Below, piece after piece: positions 1 to 7,883 of a DNA stretch of 64,000 nucleotides. The position numbers and the translations under genes are program-made. This DNA comes from an uncultured Bacteroidales bacterium (lineage in GTDB: Bacteria; Bacteroidota; Bacteroidia; Bacteroidales; UBA932): the NCBI GenBank assembly GCA_934700615.1, contig CAKUXR010000002.1:1-64000 (forward strand), given 5' to 3'. Every line of letters starts with the position of its first letter. The first letter of the stretch is position 1. Under the pieces are notes generated by a model. It saw only the letters and a program-made list of their open reading frames with translations. It did no database searches and was not told the DNA's origin.

Positions 1-98
1 AGTACCCCTTGACGGGCTATTGTATACGTAAGTGACTGTGTGTCACTGTGTTTTAAGATTTCTTAACGTAGTATTGAATCAGTAAATTGCAAAAAAAT

Positions 99-302
99 AT
101 GGAAAACAAAGATTTATCTTCAACCGATTCTAAGAACTGGGGTGGTGCCCGCTCAGGTGCAGGACGCAAGGCAGTTCCTCATGGCAAGGCCTATAACTTC
201 CGATCCACGCCAGAAGTTGACGAGATTCTTTCAGCACTAGGCAGCAACAAATGCAAATACATCAACGACGCCATCCTCTACTATTCGAAACTTCAGAAAT
301 AA
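99..302 (+). CDS. Small putative ribbon-helix-helix-like DNA-binding protein
   Basis: A 67-residue protein. The N-terminus carries the basic glycine-rich motif GGARSGAGRK (near residues 15-24), common at the start of small Bacteroidota plasmid, phage and island proteins. The C-terminal half (STPEVDEIL, then KYINDAILYY) has the spacing of the two helices of a CopG/Arc-type ribbon-helix-helix fold, so DNA binding is likely but inferred. The reading frame could also start at a TTG at 87; the ATG at 99 is preferred. It is the only gene upstream of the fimbrillin operon terminator and converges with that operon. No partner toxin gene is visible inside the window, although one could lie upstream of base 1. 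Confidence 0.6.
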   Translation: MENKDLSSTDSKNWGGARSGAGRKAVPHGKAYNFRSTPEVDEILSALGSNKCKYINDAILYYSKLQK

Positions 303-334
303 CTCTTTAAAAGCCCGCTCCGCCCATCTCCACT

Positions 335-372
335 AAAGACAGCGCCTTCCGTGAATTCCGGGAGGCGCTGCT
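335..372 (-). terminator. Terminator hairpin of the fimbrillin operon
   Basis: Inverted arms cagcgcct (340-347) and aggcgctg (363-370) lie just past the stop of the last fimbrillin gene. On the minus strand the stem is followed by TCTTTAG, a modest T tract. It also sits between convergent genes. Confidence 0.55.
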
Positions 373-398
373 TTCAATTACAATCCGTTCGGGAACCG

Positions 399-1286
399 TT
401 ATCTCGGCATTTCCAGGACACGCACGCTGGCTGGTGCCTGGGCTGCATTGAGGGTGATTTCGAATTTGTATTTGTAGCCGGACTTCAATTCAAGGTCGTT
501 GTCGAGGAAATAGTGGAACTTGCGCTCCTTGATGGAGATTTCGAACAGTTCCGCGCCCTTCTTGACATTGGTAGGGACAGAAATGAACGACATCTGGGAC
601 ACCTTGTCGCCCTGGATGGAAACCCTGTTTCCGTATGGCGTAATGTTGCCGCTGATCATACCGCGGCTGACCGCACCGGTAACAAGATTAACCTTACATG
701 AAAGAGGCACCTTCTTCACCAGCAGAGTCGCGAACTTGAGGTCGGTCACTATCATTCCGGTTCCCGGGAGGAGCTGGACCTCGCAAAGAGCCATCATGTG
801 AGAGAACTCGAGCTTCACAGGCTGGTCAGACGCAACCACCTCTTTGACCGAAGCCTTCATGAAATCACATTTGTCAAAATAAACCTTCTCGTTCTGCTCC
901 GAACTGATGTTATGCGAAATGCACTCAGGAGCACTGTAAACAGTACCGTTGTCAGAATAAGGATAGTACGCATAGAAATCAAGTTTATTCTCAGAATAAT
1001 ATGTCCTGACCATGTCAATGCCGCTTTCAGTCTTGGTACACATCAGATTTTCAGCGTAATACTCGCCACCGAAAGAAGGAGCCGACGTGCCCTTCCTTTC
1101 CAGGATATAAAGACCGAAAACATCACCGACATTGAAATCCAGTCCTGACGCCTTGGTGTACTCGCCCACAGAAGTCCTGAGACTGATGACGCCCGGTTCC
1201 TCCGAAGGAAGAGATTCTACTTTATCGCATCCGGCCAATGACATTGAGGCAAGAGCCAATGCCAATACGTATTTGTTCATTTTCAT
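399..1286 (-). CDS. Fimbrillin family lipoprotein without FISUMP domain
   Basis: A 295-residue lipoprotein with signal peptide and lipobox LAGC (Cys about 20), then a fimbrillin/Mfa-like two-domain beta fold. Family landmarks include the VGDVFGLYI segment near the N-terminus, DFYAYYPYS, and LEFSHMMALCEVQLLPGTG. It is the last and shortest gene of the five-gene minus-strand operon and lacks the C-terminal FISUMP domain of its four neighbours. By analogy with Porphyromonas and Bacteroides type V fimbriae it could be a structural or anchor subunit. The frame opens with GTG at 1295; the ATG at 1286 is preferred because it leaves a normal lipoprotein signal. The spacer after the upstream stop is about 14 bases, so co-transcription is expected. 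Confidence 0.8.
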   Translation of the reverse strand: MKMNKYVLALALASMSLAGCDKVESLPSEEPGVISLRTSVGEYTKASGLDFNVGDVFGLYILERKGTSAPSFGGEYYAENLMCTKTESGIDMVRTYYSENKLDFYAYYPYSDNGTVYSAPECISHNISSEQNEKVYFDKCDFMKASVKEVVASDQPVKLEFSHMMALCEVQLLPGTGMIVTDLKFATLLVKKVPLSCKVNLVTGAVSRGMISGNITPYGNRVSIQGDKVSQMSFISVPTNVKKGAELFEISIKERKFHYFLDNDLELKSGYKYKFEITLNAAQAPASVRVLEMPR

Positions 1287-1300
1287 AATTGCCACGAAAT

Positions 1301-2869
1301 TTAGTCTTTAATACATCTGACAGCATGTCCGGTCTCCTTAAGGTGATAGAGAGTCCTGATATCCGTATATCTTGCATAAACGTAGAACATATATGCAGAT
1401 GTCGTGTAGCTCTCCTGGACCTCGGAAGTCCACCATTCACCGTACATTCCGATTCTCATGAAACCTTCCTGATACTTTCTGTTTCCGCCAGGCAAGGCAT
1501 TGAAACCGAACTCGTCAGTACCCTGATACTCAGGCTTGGTAACGTAGTCCACGTCCTGCCAGCCCTCCTTGGCCTTGATCTTGGTACCAGGCTTCTCGCC
1601 CAGGTAGAGAATCAGGTTCTTGAAGTCATTGACCGTAGGAACATGCCATCCCTCAGGACAGAGTTTTCCAGGCATGACTGAATACCAGTTGTAGAGAGCA
1701 CCGTATTTCTTGCCGTTCTCAGGGTCATTGTCATAATAGCAGTAACCTGCGACCTCACCCTGCTCTGTCGAATCCCACTCAGTCTGGTCAACAATATTCT
1801 TGATAGGCGTACCGTCATTGAATCTGGTAACCTTCAGGTTCTCGCCCATCCATCTCTGTGCACCCAGGGTAAGGATTCGGTATTCATTACCGTCAATGTC
1901 AGTGACGTAATTGGCATCATTGCCCGGATCCACCTCGACTACACCGCCGTCTGCGACAATTCCTTCGTTCCACTCGGTAATCTCAGGAGCAATGGCGATC
2001 TCGTCACCATTTATCACCCTGTTGACAGTCATCGTGAACGTATATTGTTTTCCCGGCTGGAACTCAATCTCCTTGTCCATGACACCGTTGAACTTGCGGT
2101 CACCCACACTTACCACGAACAATACACTTCCCTTATAAGCCTTCTGAGGGATGATGAGAGCATCCACGCCCTCAGCGACATTGGCAGTATAATTTCTTTT
2201 GAAGGAGCCGTGAGGAACAATGTCGTCCGGAGCGAACGGATTGGCAATCAAGCCTTTCACGAAATCAATTCCGCCCGAGTTCTTGACGTTCTTGAGAAGC
2301 ACTTCGGCAGAAAGGATTTCATTGAAATCGCCAAAACCCTTTCCAGGCTTCAGCCTGAACGAGATGCGGCTCATGAGCCTTTTCATCTGGAAATGGACAG
2401 GAGCAGGTGATTTCTCGACATTGAGAGTAACTCCCAGCATCTTGTCAGAAAGGCTGTAATTCACATCGCTGCTCTGGTCCTTATAGAAGACCGAAGTCGT
2501 AACAGTGCTCGATGATTCTATAACATCCTCACCATAAGGATAGTACATATAGAAATCCGTCTTGTCGTCATATTTCGGGAAATATATAGGCATATCCGCC
2601 TGGGCTTTTCCGCCGTAAATGACCAACGGGAGATTTTCCATATGTCTCACACCCATGAAGGCCTCTTCCTGATTGTTCTTATGCCTGAAAGCATACAGGC
2701 CAATCTTATCCCCGTCTGAAAGACCGGCATCATCAGACCGGGTCTTGGTATCGACGGAAACGACCATATTTATAGGAATATCTTCATTCTGGCCTTTCTG
2801 ATTTATAGCCTCCCCCTCACAGCTGGCCAAAAGTGCCGCCAGAATCAAATAACCGAATATCTTTTTCAT
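1301..2869 (-). CDS. Fimbrillin-like lipoprotein with C-terminal FISUMP domain
   Basis: A 522-residue surface lipoprotein: lipobox ALLASC (Cys17), an N-terminal fimbrillin/Mfa-like region (residues about 30-300, with GDKIGLYAF, DFYMYYPYG and VHFQMKRLMSRISFRL), then a Fibrobacter succinogenes major paralogous (FISUMP, TIGR02145-type) domain from about residue 319 to the end. FISUMP landmarks: TDIDGNEYRILTLGAQRWM, NLKVTRFNDGTPI, YGALYNWYSV, CPEGWHVPT, and the terminal HAVRCIKD. The FISUMP fold is related to C-type-lectin-like modules, so a binding role is plausible. Fourth gene of the operon; 32 bases separate it from the preceding gene. Ligand unknown. Confidence 0.85.
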   Translation of the reverse strand: MKKIFGYLILAALLASCEGEAINQKGQNEDIPINMVVSVDTKTRSDDAGLSDGDKIGLYAFRHKNNQEEAFMGVRHMENLPLVIYGGKAQADMPIYFPKYDDKTDFYMYYPYGEDVIESSSTVTTSVFYKDQSSDVNYSLSDKMLGVTLNVEKSPAPVHFQMKRLMSRISFRLKPGKGFGDFNEILSAEVLLKNVKNSGGIDFVKGLIANPFAPDDIVPHGSFKRNYTANVAEGVDALIIPQKAYKGSVLFVVSVGDRKFNGVMDKEIEFQPGKQYTFTMTVNRVINGDEIAIAPEITEWNEGIVADGGVVEVDPGNDANYVTDIDGNEYRILTLGAQRWMGENLKVTRFNDGTPIKNIVDQTEWDSTEQGEVAGYCYYDNDPENGKKYGALYNWYSVMPGKLCPEGWHVPTVNDFKNLILYLGEKPGTKIKAKEGWQDVDYVTKPEYQGTDEFGFNALPGGNRKYQEGFMRIGMYGEWWTSEVQESYTTSAYMFYVYARYTDIRTLYHLKETGHAVRCIKD

Positions 2870-2901
2870 ACATTCAATATTAATTTATCCGATTCAAAAT
2901 T

Positions 2902-4461
2902 CTAAAAATCGTGTACGCATCTCACTGAGAATCCGCAGTCAAGAGCGCCCAGGAAGCGGTTGAACTCATCTGGATATGAAGAATCCAGAGAACGTACGAA
3001 CGGCTCGCCGAAGAATGTAGTGTAACTCCAGAACCTGGCAGTATCACCCTTCTTGAAATAGTTTGTCTTGCCCTTTCCGTTCTCATCCTCCAAATAGTAG
3101 ATGTAACCGGCCGGATAGGCATTGAACCCGCTCTCATTGGTTCCGTTCTTCTTGTTCCATCCCTCTGTGGACATCATTGAGAAACCGATTCCCTTCCAGC
3201 TTCCCACGGCAGTGTTTTCTCCGCCGAGAGCCTTTCCCAATGCATCCCAGTCAGTGGCAGTAGGGATATGCCAACCCTCCGGACAAAGTCTGTTGCTCTC
3301 CACCGCATTTCTATTGTAGAGGTAGCCCATCTTCGCAATAGTTTCCGGAGTAAAGTCATCATTATAAGCCGAATACGCAGCCTCACCGATATTCTTTATC
3401 CACTCTGACTTGTCCTCATTCTTATGAATGGAATTACCGTCATTGAGGTGAGAAGTCCTCAGGTTGGCAGCCATCCAGAACTGTTTTCCGATACGGACAA
3501 CAGGATACTCGTTGCCGTCGAAGTCCTTCACGGTCTTTTCCTCCGGAGGCAGGATCTCGTCTCTGTCCATGTCGATATCCTCGCCCGGTGTCCACTTGTC
3601 CACAACTATGTCGGTATTCAGAATCACACCGGCAAAGTCAGCATTCAGTTTGATGGTTATCGTGCTCTCAGTACCTGCAGCAAACTCCAGAGGCTGGGAC
3701 GGTTTGAGAATGAACACATCATCACCAGCAACCACCTCGATGAAGACCTCATCAGCAGGTACTGTCTGCGCAGGCATTATGAAGGAGACGCCTGAGAGGT
3801 AAGAACCCGTAGCCTTGAATCTTCCGGAAGGGACAACCTCGGATTTCTTGGAATCACAGATAAAGGTCTGGTTTTCCATATCGAAGGCACCTGAAAGGCA
3901 CACTCCCTTTATCACGATCTTCCTCTTGGCAGGTATTTCCTCAAGGTTTTCGTAATATCCTCCCGGAGTAAGTCTGATGTTCACCTTCGAGAACGCATGC
4001 TCCATTTCGAATTTAGGCTGACCTTCCGTAGGCTTGAAATCCATCACGGTAGCATATCTGAGGTCCATCACCTGTTCAGTGGACTGGTCCTCCGGCAATG
4101 AAATCTCTCCCGCAGTCTTGCCCGGAGCTATAAACCCGTCGATATAAGGGGCATACACATAGATGTTATTGTACGAATTCTCATCCTTAGGGAAGAAAGT
4201 CTGAGGATTGGACAAGAAACTGCTGCCCACCAATGTGAATTTCACGTTGTCGCAGTACCTTTCCCCTGCAAGCCCCTTGGTCCCCTGCACGGAAGAAGTC
4301 GTCATATAAAGGCCAATGTTATCGCCTTCGGCAAACGCACCAACTCTTGCCGGCACGCTCAGAGGTGTCCTGTCAATGGTGCCAGGCATATCCTTTTCGT
4401 TATTGCATGCACCTGCCAATACAACCAGAGGCAATATCGCTATTTTAAGAACTCTGTTCAT
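2902..4461 (-). CDS. Fimbrillin-like lipoprotein with C-terminal FISUMP domain
   Basis: A 519-residue paralogue of the flanking genes. Lipobox LAGAC (Cys19), fimbrillin-like N-terminal region (EGDNIGLYMT, NNIYVYAPY, FEMEHAFSKVNIRLTPGG), FISUMP domain from about residue 310 (DFDGNEYPVVRIGKQFWM, LNDGNSIHK, GYLYNRNAV, CPEGWHIPTATDWDAL) ending SVRCVHDF. The short Lys/Asp-rich insert near DENGKGKTNYFKKGD differs from its neighbours. The 16-base spacer to the upstream gene fits one transcript. Likely an outer-membrane-anchored adhesin subunit; exact place in a fimbria is inferred only. Confidence 0.85.
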   Translation of the reverse strand: MNRVLKIAILPLVVLAGACNNEKDMPGTIDRTPLSVPARVGAFAEGDNIGLYMTTSSVQGTKGLAGERYCDNVKFTLVGSSFLSNPQTFFPKDENSYNNIYVYAPYIDGFIAPGKTAGEISLPEDQSTEQVMDLRYATVMDFKPTEGQPKFEMEHAFSKVNIRLTPGGYYENLEEIPAKRKIVIKGVCLSGAFDMENQTFICDSKKSEVVPSGRFKATGSYLSGVSFIMPAQTVPADEVFIEVVAGDDVFILKPSQPLEFAAGTESTITIKLNADFAGVILNTDIVVDKWTPGEDIDMDRDEILPPEEKTVKDFDGNEYPVVRIGKQFWMAANLRTSHLNDGNSIHKNEDKSEWIKNIGEAAYSAYNDDFTPETIAKMGYLYNRNAVESNRLCPEGWHIPTATDWDALGKALGGENTAVGSWKGIGFSMMSTEGWNKKNGTNESGFNAYPAGYIYYLEDENGKGKTNYFKKGDTARFWSYTTFFGEPFVRSLDSSYPDEFNRFLGALDCGFSVRCVHDF

Positions 4462-4477
4462 AATTTCAACATTTACA

Positions 4478-6022
4478 TTAATACTTGATACACCTTACGG
4501 AATAACCTGTACGGAAAAGTGCAGAAGTCTTGAATACGCCAGGACTGTTGAAGTACACATAGATCGCATCTCCGCTTGCACCATTCTGAGTAGATGAGCA
4601 CCACCAGTAACCATACTTGGTAACATTGAAGAATGCTCCTGCATCATTACGGTATCCTCCCGGTCTCGCATCGAATCCGGAACCGTTTGTACCCTGATAG
4701 TCAGGAAGTTCATCCTTTCTGTATCCCATCCAGCCTGAAGTGGACTTCATCTGGTTGCCGGCAAGTCCTTCACCGCCAAGTTCATTGACAAACATCATGA
4801 ACTCTGAAAGCGTAGGAACCTTCCATCCCTCAGGACAGAGTTTGTCAGTATTCACCGCATGCCAGTTATACAGGAAGCCATAATCAGCCTCATTGTTGAT
4901 GTCATCATTATACAGACAATATGCACCCTTCTTGGTCTCGGCAACCTGTCCCCACTTGTCTTTTGCGGAAATAAGGTCAATCGGAGTACCGTCGTTGTAT
5001 CTCGTAACATGAAGATTGGATGTAGTCCAGTACTGGGCACCCACCTTCACTACCTGATAGACGTTTCCGTCAATGTCAGTAACCGGCTTGATCTCATCAA
5101 TTTCCTGATTCACATCGAAATTAAGGTCGAGACCTGATTTCCAAGGCTTTTCAGAAATGACGACTTCAAGGGCATACTTGTTACCTATCTTGTTGACAAC
5201 CAGCGAGAAGGTATATTCCATACCTGATTCGAGGGTCTTGTCTTCTCCAAGAGCATAATCAGATGTCTGACCGTTCACGGTAAGATGCAGGCATCTGTCC
5301 TCCGCCGATATCTGCTGAGGCACAGTGATGAACGTCAATCCTGAACATACGCCGTCCTTGTTCACCAGTCTGCCTTTCGGAATGATATTTCCCCGATTCG
5401 AAGCAGACGACACAGTCTCAGCCGTGAGATCCGAAACAGCTGTCGTATTCAATGTCATCTCGGCAAATGAATTCACAAGGTCATCAGCAGAAATGTTGGT
5501 CGAAGTGAACTCAAGATTGATTTTGGAGAACATCCTCTTCATTGTCAATGAAGCAGGTCCGACTGTTCCCTTCTTCACGAAATCATAAGAGGTCATGAAG
5601 TCGGAAGCGACATAATCAGTAACATTGGACTGGTCCTTCTTCACGGACACCTCCGCAGTGGTCTTTCCTGCAGGCAAATTCAGGATACCATAAGGGATAT
5701 AGGCAATGACCTTGCAGCTTGCATCCGGATACATCACAGGCACGCGGCCATAGAATTTGTCCCCTTTCTTCACAAACTCGGCATTGTCCACATACCTCTC
5801 GTCAGTAAGAGTTCCGGTCACAGGCACGGCAAACACACCGGCATTCAGATATGCGCCAATCTCAGACTGGGAACTATCCCAAGACAAGCCATTGATTTTC
5901 AGGCTCATCTCATCTCCTTCCGGTCTCGCAGGAGAATCCGTAGAAGAGTTTTGCTTCTGGCATCCTGTCAATGCCACCGCCCCGAACATTGCGGCGATTG
6001 CTATATATAAAGTCTTTTTCAT
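4478..6022 (-). CDS. Fimbrillin-like lipoprotein with C-terminal FISUMP domain
   Basis: A 514-residue lipoprotein (lipobox ALTGC, Cys21). The reading frame extends 22 codons further upstream into the preceding gene, but the ATG at 6022 gives a clean MKKTLYIAI signal peptide and is chosen. N-terminal fimbrillin-like region (VIAYIPYGI, LTMKRMFSKINLEF), FISUMP domain from about residue 311 (DIDGNVYQVVKVGAQYW, RYNDGTPID, YGFLYNWHAV, CPEGWKVPT, YGYWWCSS) ending SVRCIKY. The DGNVYxxVxxGxQxW and LCPEGWxVPT blocks are shared almost word for word with the other operon members, showing tandem duplication followed by divergence of the N-terminal halves. Confidence 0.85.
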   Translation of the reverse strand: MKKTLYIAIAAMFGAVALTGCQKQNSSTDSPARPEGDEMSLKINGLSWDSSQSEIGAYLNAGVFAVPVTGTLTDERYVDNAEFVKKGDKFYGRVPVMYPDASCKVIAYIPYGILNLPAGKTTAEVSVKKDQSNVTDYVASDFMTSYDFVKKGTVGPASLTMKRMFSKINLEFTSTNISADDLVNSFAEMTLNTTAVSDLTAETVSSASNRGNIIPKGRLVNKDGVCSGLTFITVPQQISAEDRCLHLTVNGQTSDYALGEDKTLESGMEYTFSLVVNKIGNKYALEVVISEKPWKSGLDLNFDVNQEIDEIKPVTDIDGNVYQVVKVGAQYWTTSNLHVTRYNDGTPIDLISAKDKWGQVAETKKGAYCLYNDDINNEADYGFLYNWHAVNTDKLCPEGWKVPTLSEFMMFVNELGGEGLAGNQMKSTSGWMGYRKDELPDYQGTNGSGFDARPGGYRNDAGAFFNVTKYGYWWCSSTQNGASGDAIYVYFNSPGVFKTSALFRTGYSVRCIKY

Positions 6023-6053
6023 ACTTTCAAACAGATTTTCAAATTGCCATATT

Positions 6054-7619
6054 CTACTTGTCCTTGACGCATCTAACAGCCATACCAACCTGAGGCATAT
6101 GGAAGTCTGTCCAAGGGTACTCGGAAAGGTAGAGATATCCGCATTTCATGTTGTTGGTAGCGGTTTCATCTACAGTAGAAGACCACAGATAGCACTCATT
6201 CATCATCCAGTCCTCCATGGCCATACCGCCAGGCATAGCGGAGAAACCAGTCTCATTGGTCGATTTCATTCCGGTCCACTCAGGAGAAATGAGGGTCGGA
6301 ACATCTACTGTTCCATATCCGCCTTCCTCATCTACGAGAGCTGCCAACTCGGCCTTGGTAGGAACTCTCCATCCCTCAGGACAGAGCTTGCCGGTCTCCA
6401 CCACCTTGTAGTTATACAGGGCGCCCAGTTTTGTGAGGTTTTCAGGAATATTCTTGAAATATGTATAAGCAGGGGTCTCCAGTTTCATCCAGTCCGCATT
6501 GCCGCCCTCGCGGAATTCAATGGCTGTACCATCGTTGAGTTTAGTAGTATAAAGGTTCTTTGCAAGCCAGTAGATTCCGTCGATTTCAACGTAAGGATAG
6601 GTATGACCCTCAATGTCATTGACAGTACCCTTGAATTTGCTTTCCTCATCCGCCATTCCGGTAATAGTGCCGCCGTCAGCCCAATCCTTGATTTCCGAAG
6701 AAACGCTTACGGAAGGGCCCATATTGGTGATGGTCACGGTAACATTGAACACATTGTCCTTGCCGGATTCGAAAACCAGTTCGCCGGAAGGCTTGTATGC
6801 CAATGTCTTGTCATAAATTCCGAGATAGAACAGGGACTCGCCTGCCCTGAATGTCTGAGGAAGGACAATAGCTGAGATGCCGCCGATTCCATTCGATATG
6901 GAATGCGAGCTGATAGTATTGGCAATGATGTCAGACTTGACGGAGAGATCGGAAAAGCTCTTCTTCTCGACATCGTAAACAGCCTTCGAGTAGAGAGATT
7001 TGAGAGCAACAGACATCTTCTTGAGTTCCGGAACAGTACATCCCTCACCGGCTATCAGATTGATAGTCACGCGGCTCAGAATATGGGAGAACTTCATAGG
7101 CACAGGCGCCGTAGAAGGGGTGATGTTCCTTTCGACTGCAACCATATAGTCAGAACCCTTATAGTCATAATAGGAATTCTGGTCACTTTTCACTTCCACA
7201 GGGAGATTGTTCGAGTCCTTCTCGAATCCTTTGCTCTTGTGCGGATAATAAGAATAGAAGGTACACTTTGTAGTTCTGTCCGGATAATATGCAGGAGAAG
7301 AATCCGGGATAAAAGAACCGCTTGAGCACATATAGCAGACATTGTCCTCATTTCTGATTCCGGTCAGGTCCTGCTCTTTTCCATCGAGCCAGCCGACCAC
7401 GGAAAGACCTATCATGTCCCACTCGTCAAAAGAAGTCCCCGCTTTTGTCAATGCCAGTGAGGAAGGCTCAAGGCTGATGGCCAGTTTCCCCTCCGGTATT
7501 TCATCTCTATCAGAATTGCCCGTACAAGACAATACTGTAAGAAAAGCTGCAAATGTGGCAGCACAATACAGGGATATTGATTTGCCACGTTTATTTTCTT
7601 GTTTTGTTTTAGCGTACAT
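6054..7619 (-). CDS. First gene of fimbrillin/FISUMP operon, lipoprotein
   Basis: A 521-residue lipoprotein with an unusually long, Lys/Arg-rich N-terminus before the hydrophobic stretch and lipobox VLSC (Cys32). The fimbrillin-like part (EWDMIGLSVVGW, TFYSYYPH, MKFSHILSRVTINLIAGEG) is followed by a FISUMP domain from about residue 331 (DIEGHTYPYVEIDGIYWLAKNL, LNDGTAIEF, LGALYNYKVV, CPEGWRVPT) ending AVRCVKDK. It is the promoter-proximal gene, about 110 bases downstream of a TATATTTG box, and is preceded by the TPR regulator gene on the same strand with a terminator between them. A likely major secreted adhesin or fimbrial tip component; function not proven. Confidence 0.85.
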   Translation of the reverse strand: MYAKTKQENKRGKSISLYCAATFAAFLTVLSCTGNSDRDEIPEGKLAISLEPSSLALTKAGTSFDEWDMIGLSVVGWLDGKEQDLTGIRNEDNVCYMCSSGSFIPDSSPAYYPDRTTKCTFYSYYPHKSKGFEKDSNNLPVEVKSDQNSYYDYKGSDYMVAVERNITPSTAPVPMKFSHILSRVTINLIAGEGCTVPELKKMSVALKSLYSKAVYDVEKKSFSDLSVKSDIIANTISSHSISNGIGGISAIVLPQTFRAGESLFYLGIYDKTLAYKPSGELVFESGKDNVFNVTVTITNMGPSVSVSSEIKDWADGGTITGMADEESKFKGTVNDIEGHTYPYVEIDGIYWLAKNLYTTKLNDGTAIEFREGGNADWMKLETPAYTYFKNIPENLTKLGALYNYKVVETGKLCPEGWRVPTKAELAALVDEEGGYGTVDVPTLISPEWTGMKSTNETGFSAMPGGMAMEDWMMNECYLWSSTVDETATNNMKCGYLYLSEYPWTDFHMPQVGMAVRCVKDK

Positions 7620-7731
7620 TGCAGTAAACGTTTGTCATAATAAAAACCCTAGCAGCAAGTTCCGACAAATGTTATCAGCCTTTGTTTTTTTATTAATAAT
7701 TTTCAATCCGTTTCCGGATTCCGGTCAGTTG

Positions 7732-7739
7732 CAAATATA
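7732..7739 (-). promoter_or_regulatory. Bacteroidota -7 box for fimbrillin operon
   Basis: TATATTTG on the minus strand matches TAnnTTTG. It lies just downstream of the regulator gene's terminator and about 113 bases before the first fimbrillin ATG, leaving a roughly 110-nt leader. No convincing -33 TTTG is seen, which would fit an activator-dependent promoter. Confidence 0.55.
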
Positions 7740-7751
7740 TGTGAAATAAAA

Positions 7752-7782
7752 CAGAAAATAGGGCTTTCACGCCCTATTTCCA
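7752..7782 (-). terminator. Terminator of the TPR/HTH regulator gene
   Basis: Perfect 9-bp arms aaatagggc (7756-7764) and gccctattt (7771-7779) with a 6-nt loop; on the minus strand the stem runs into TCTGTTTTATTT. It separates the regulator transcript from the fimbrillin operon promoter, so the two are probably separate units. Confidence 0.7.
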
Positions 7783-7883
7783 TCTAATACCCTAATTTAT
7801 AACCTATTGATTTTCAATGCTTACTGAAAAAATTTTCTAATACCTCCCATATCAGGGCACTGCAATGGTCAAAACGTTTAAGA

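Noticed and set aside
351..1148. Plus-strand open frames inside the fimbrillin genes
   Set aside because: They overlap well-supported lipoprotein genes on the other strand and have low-complexity, non-family sequences.
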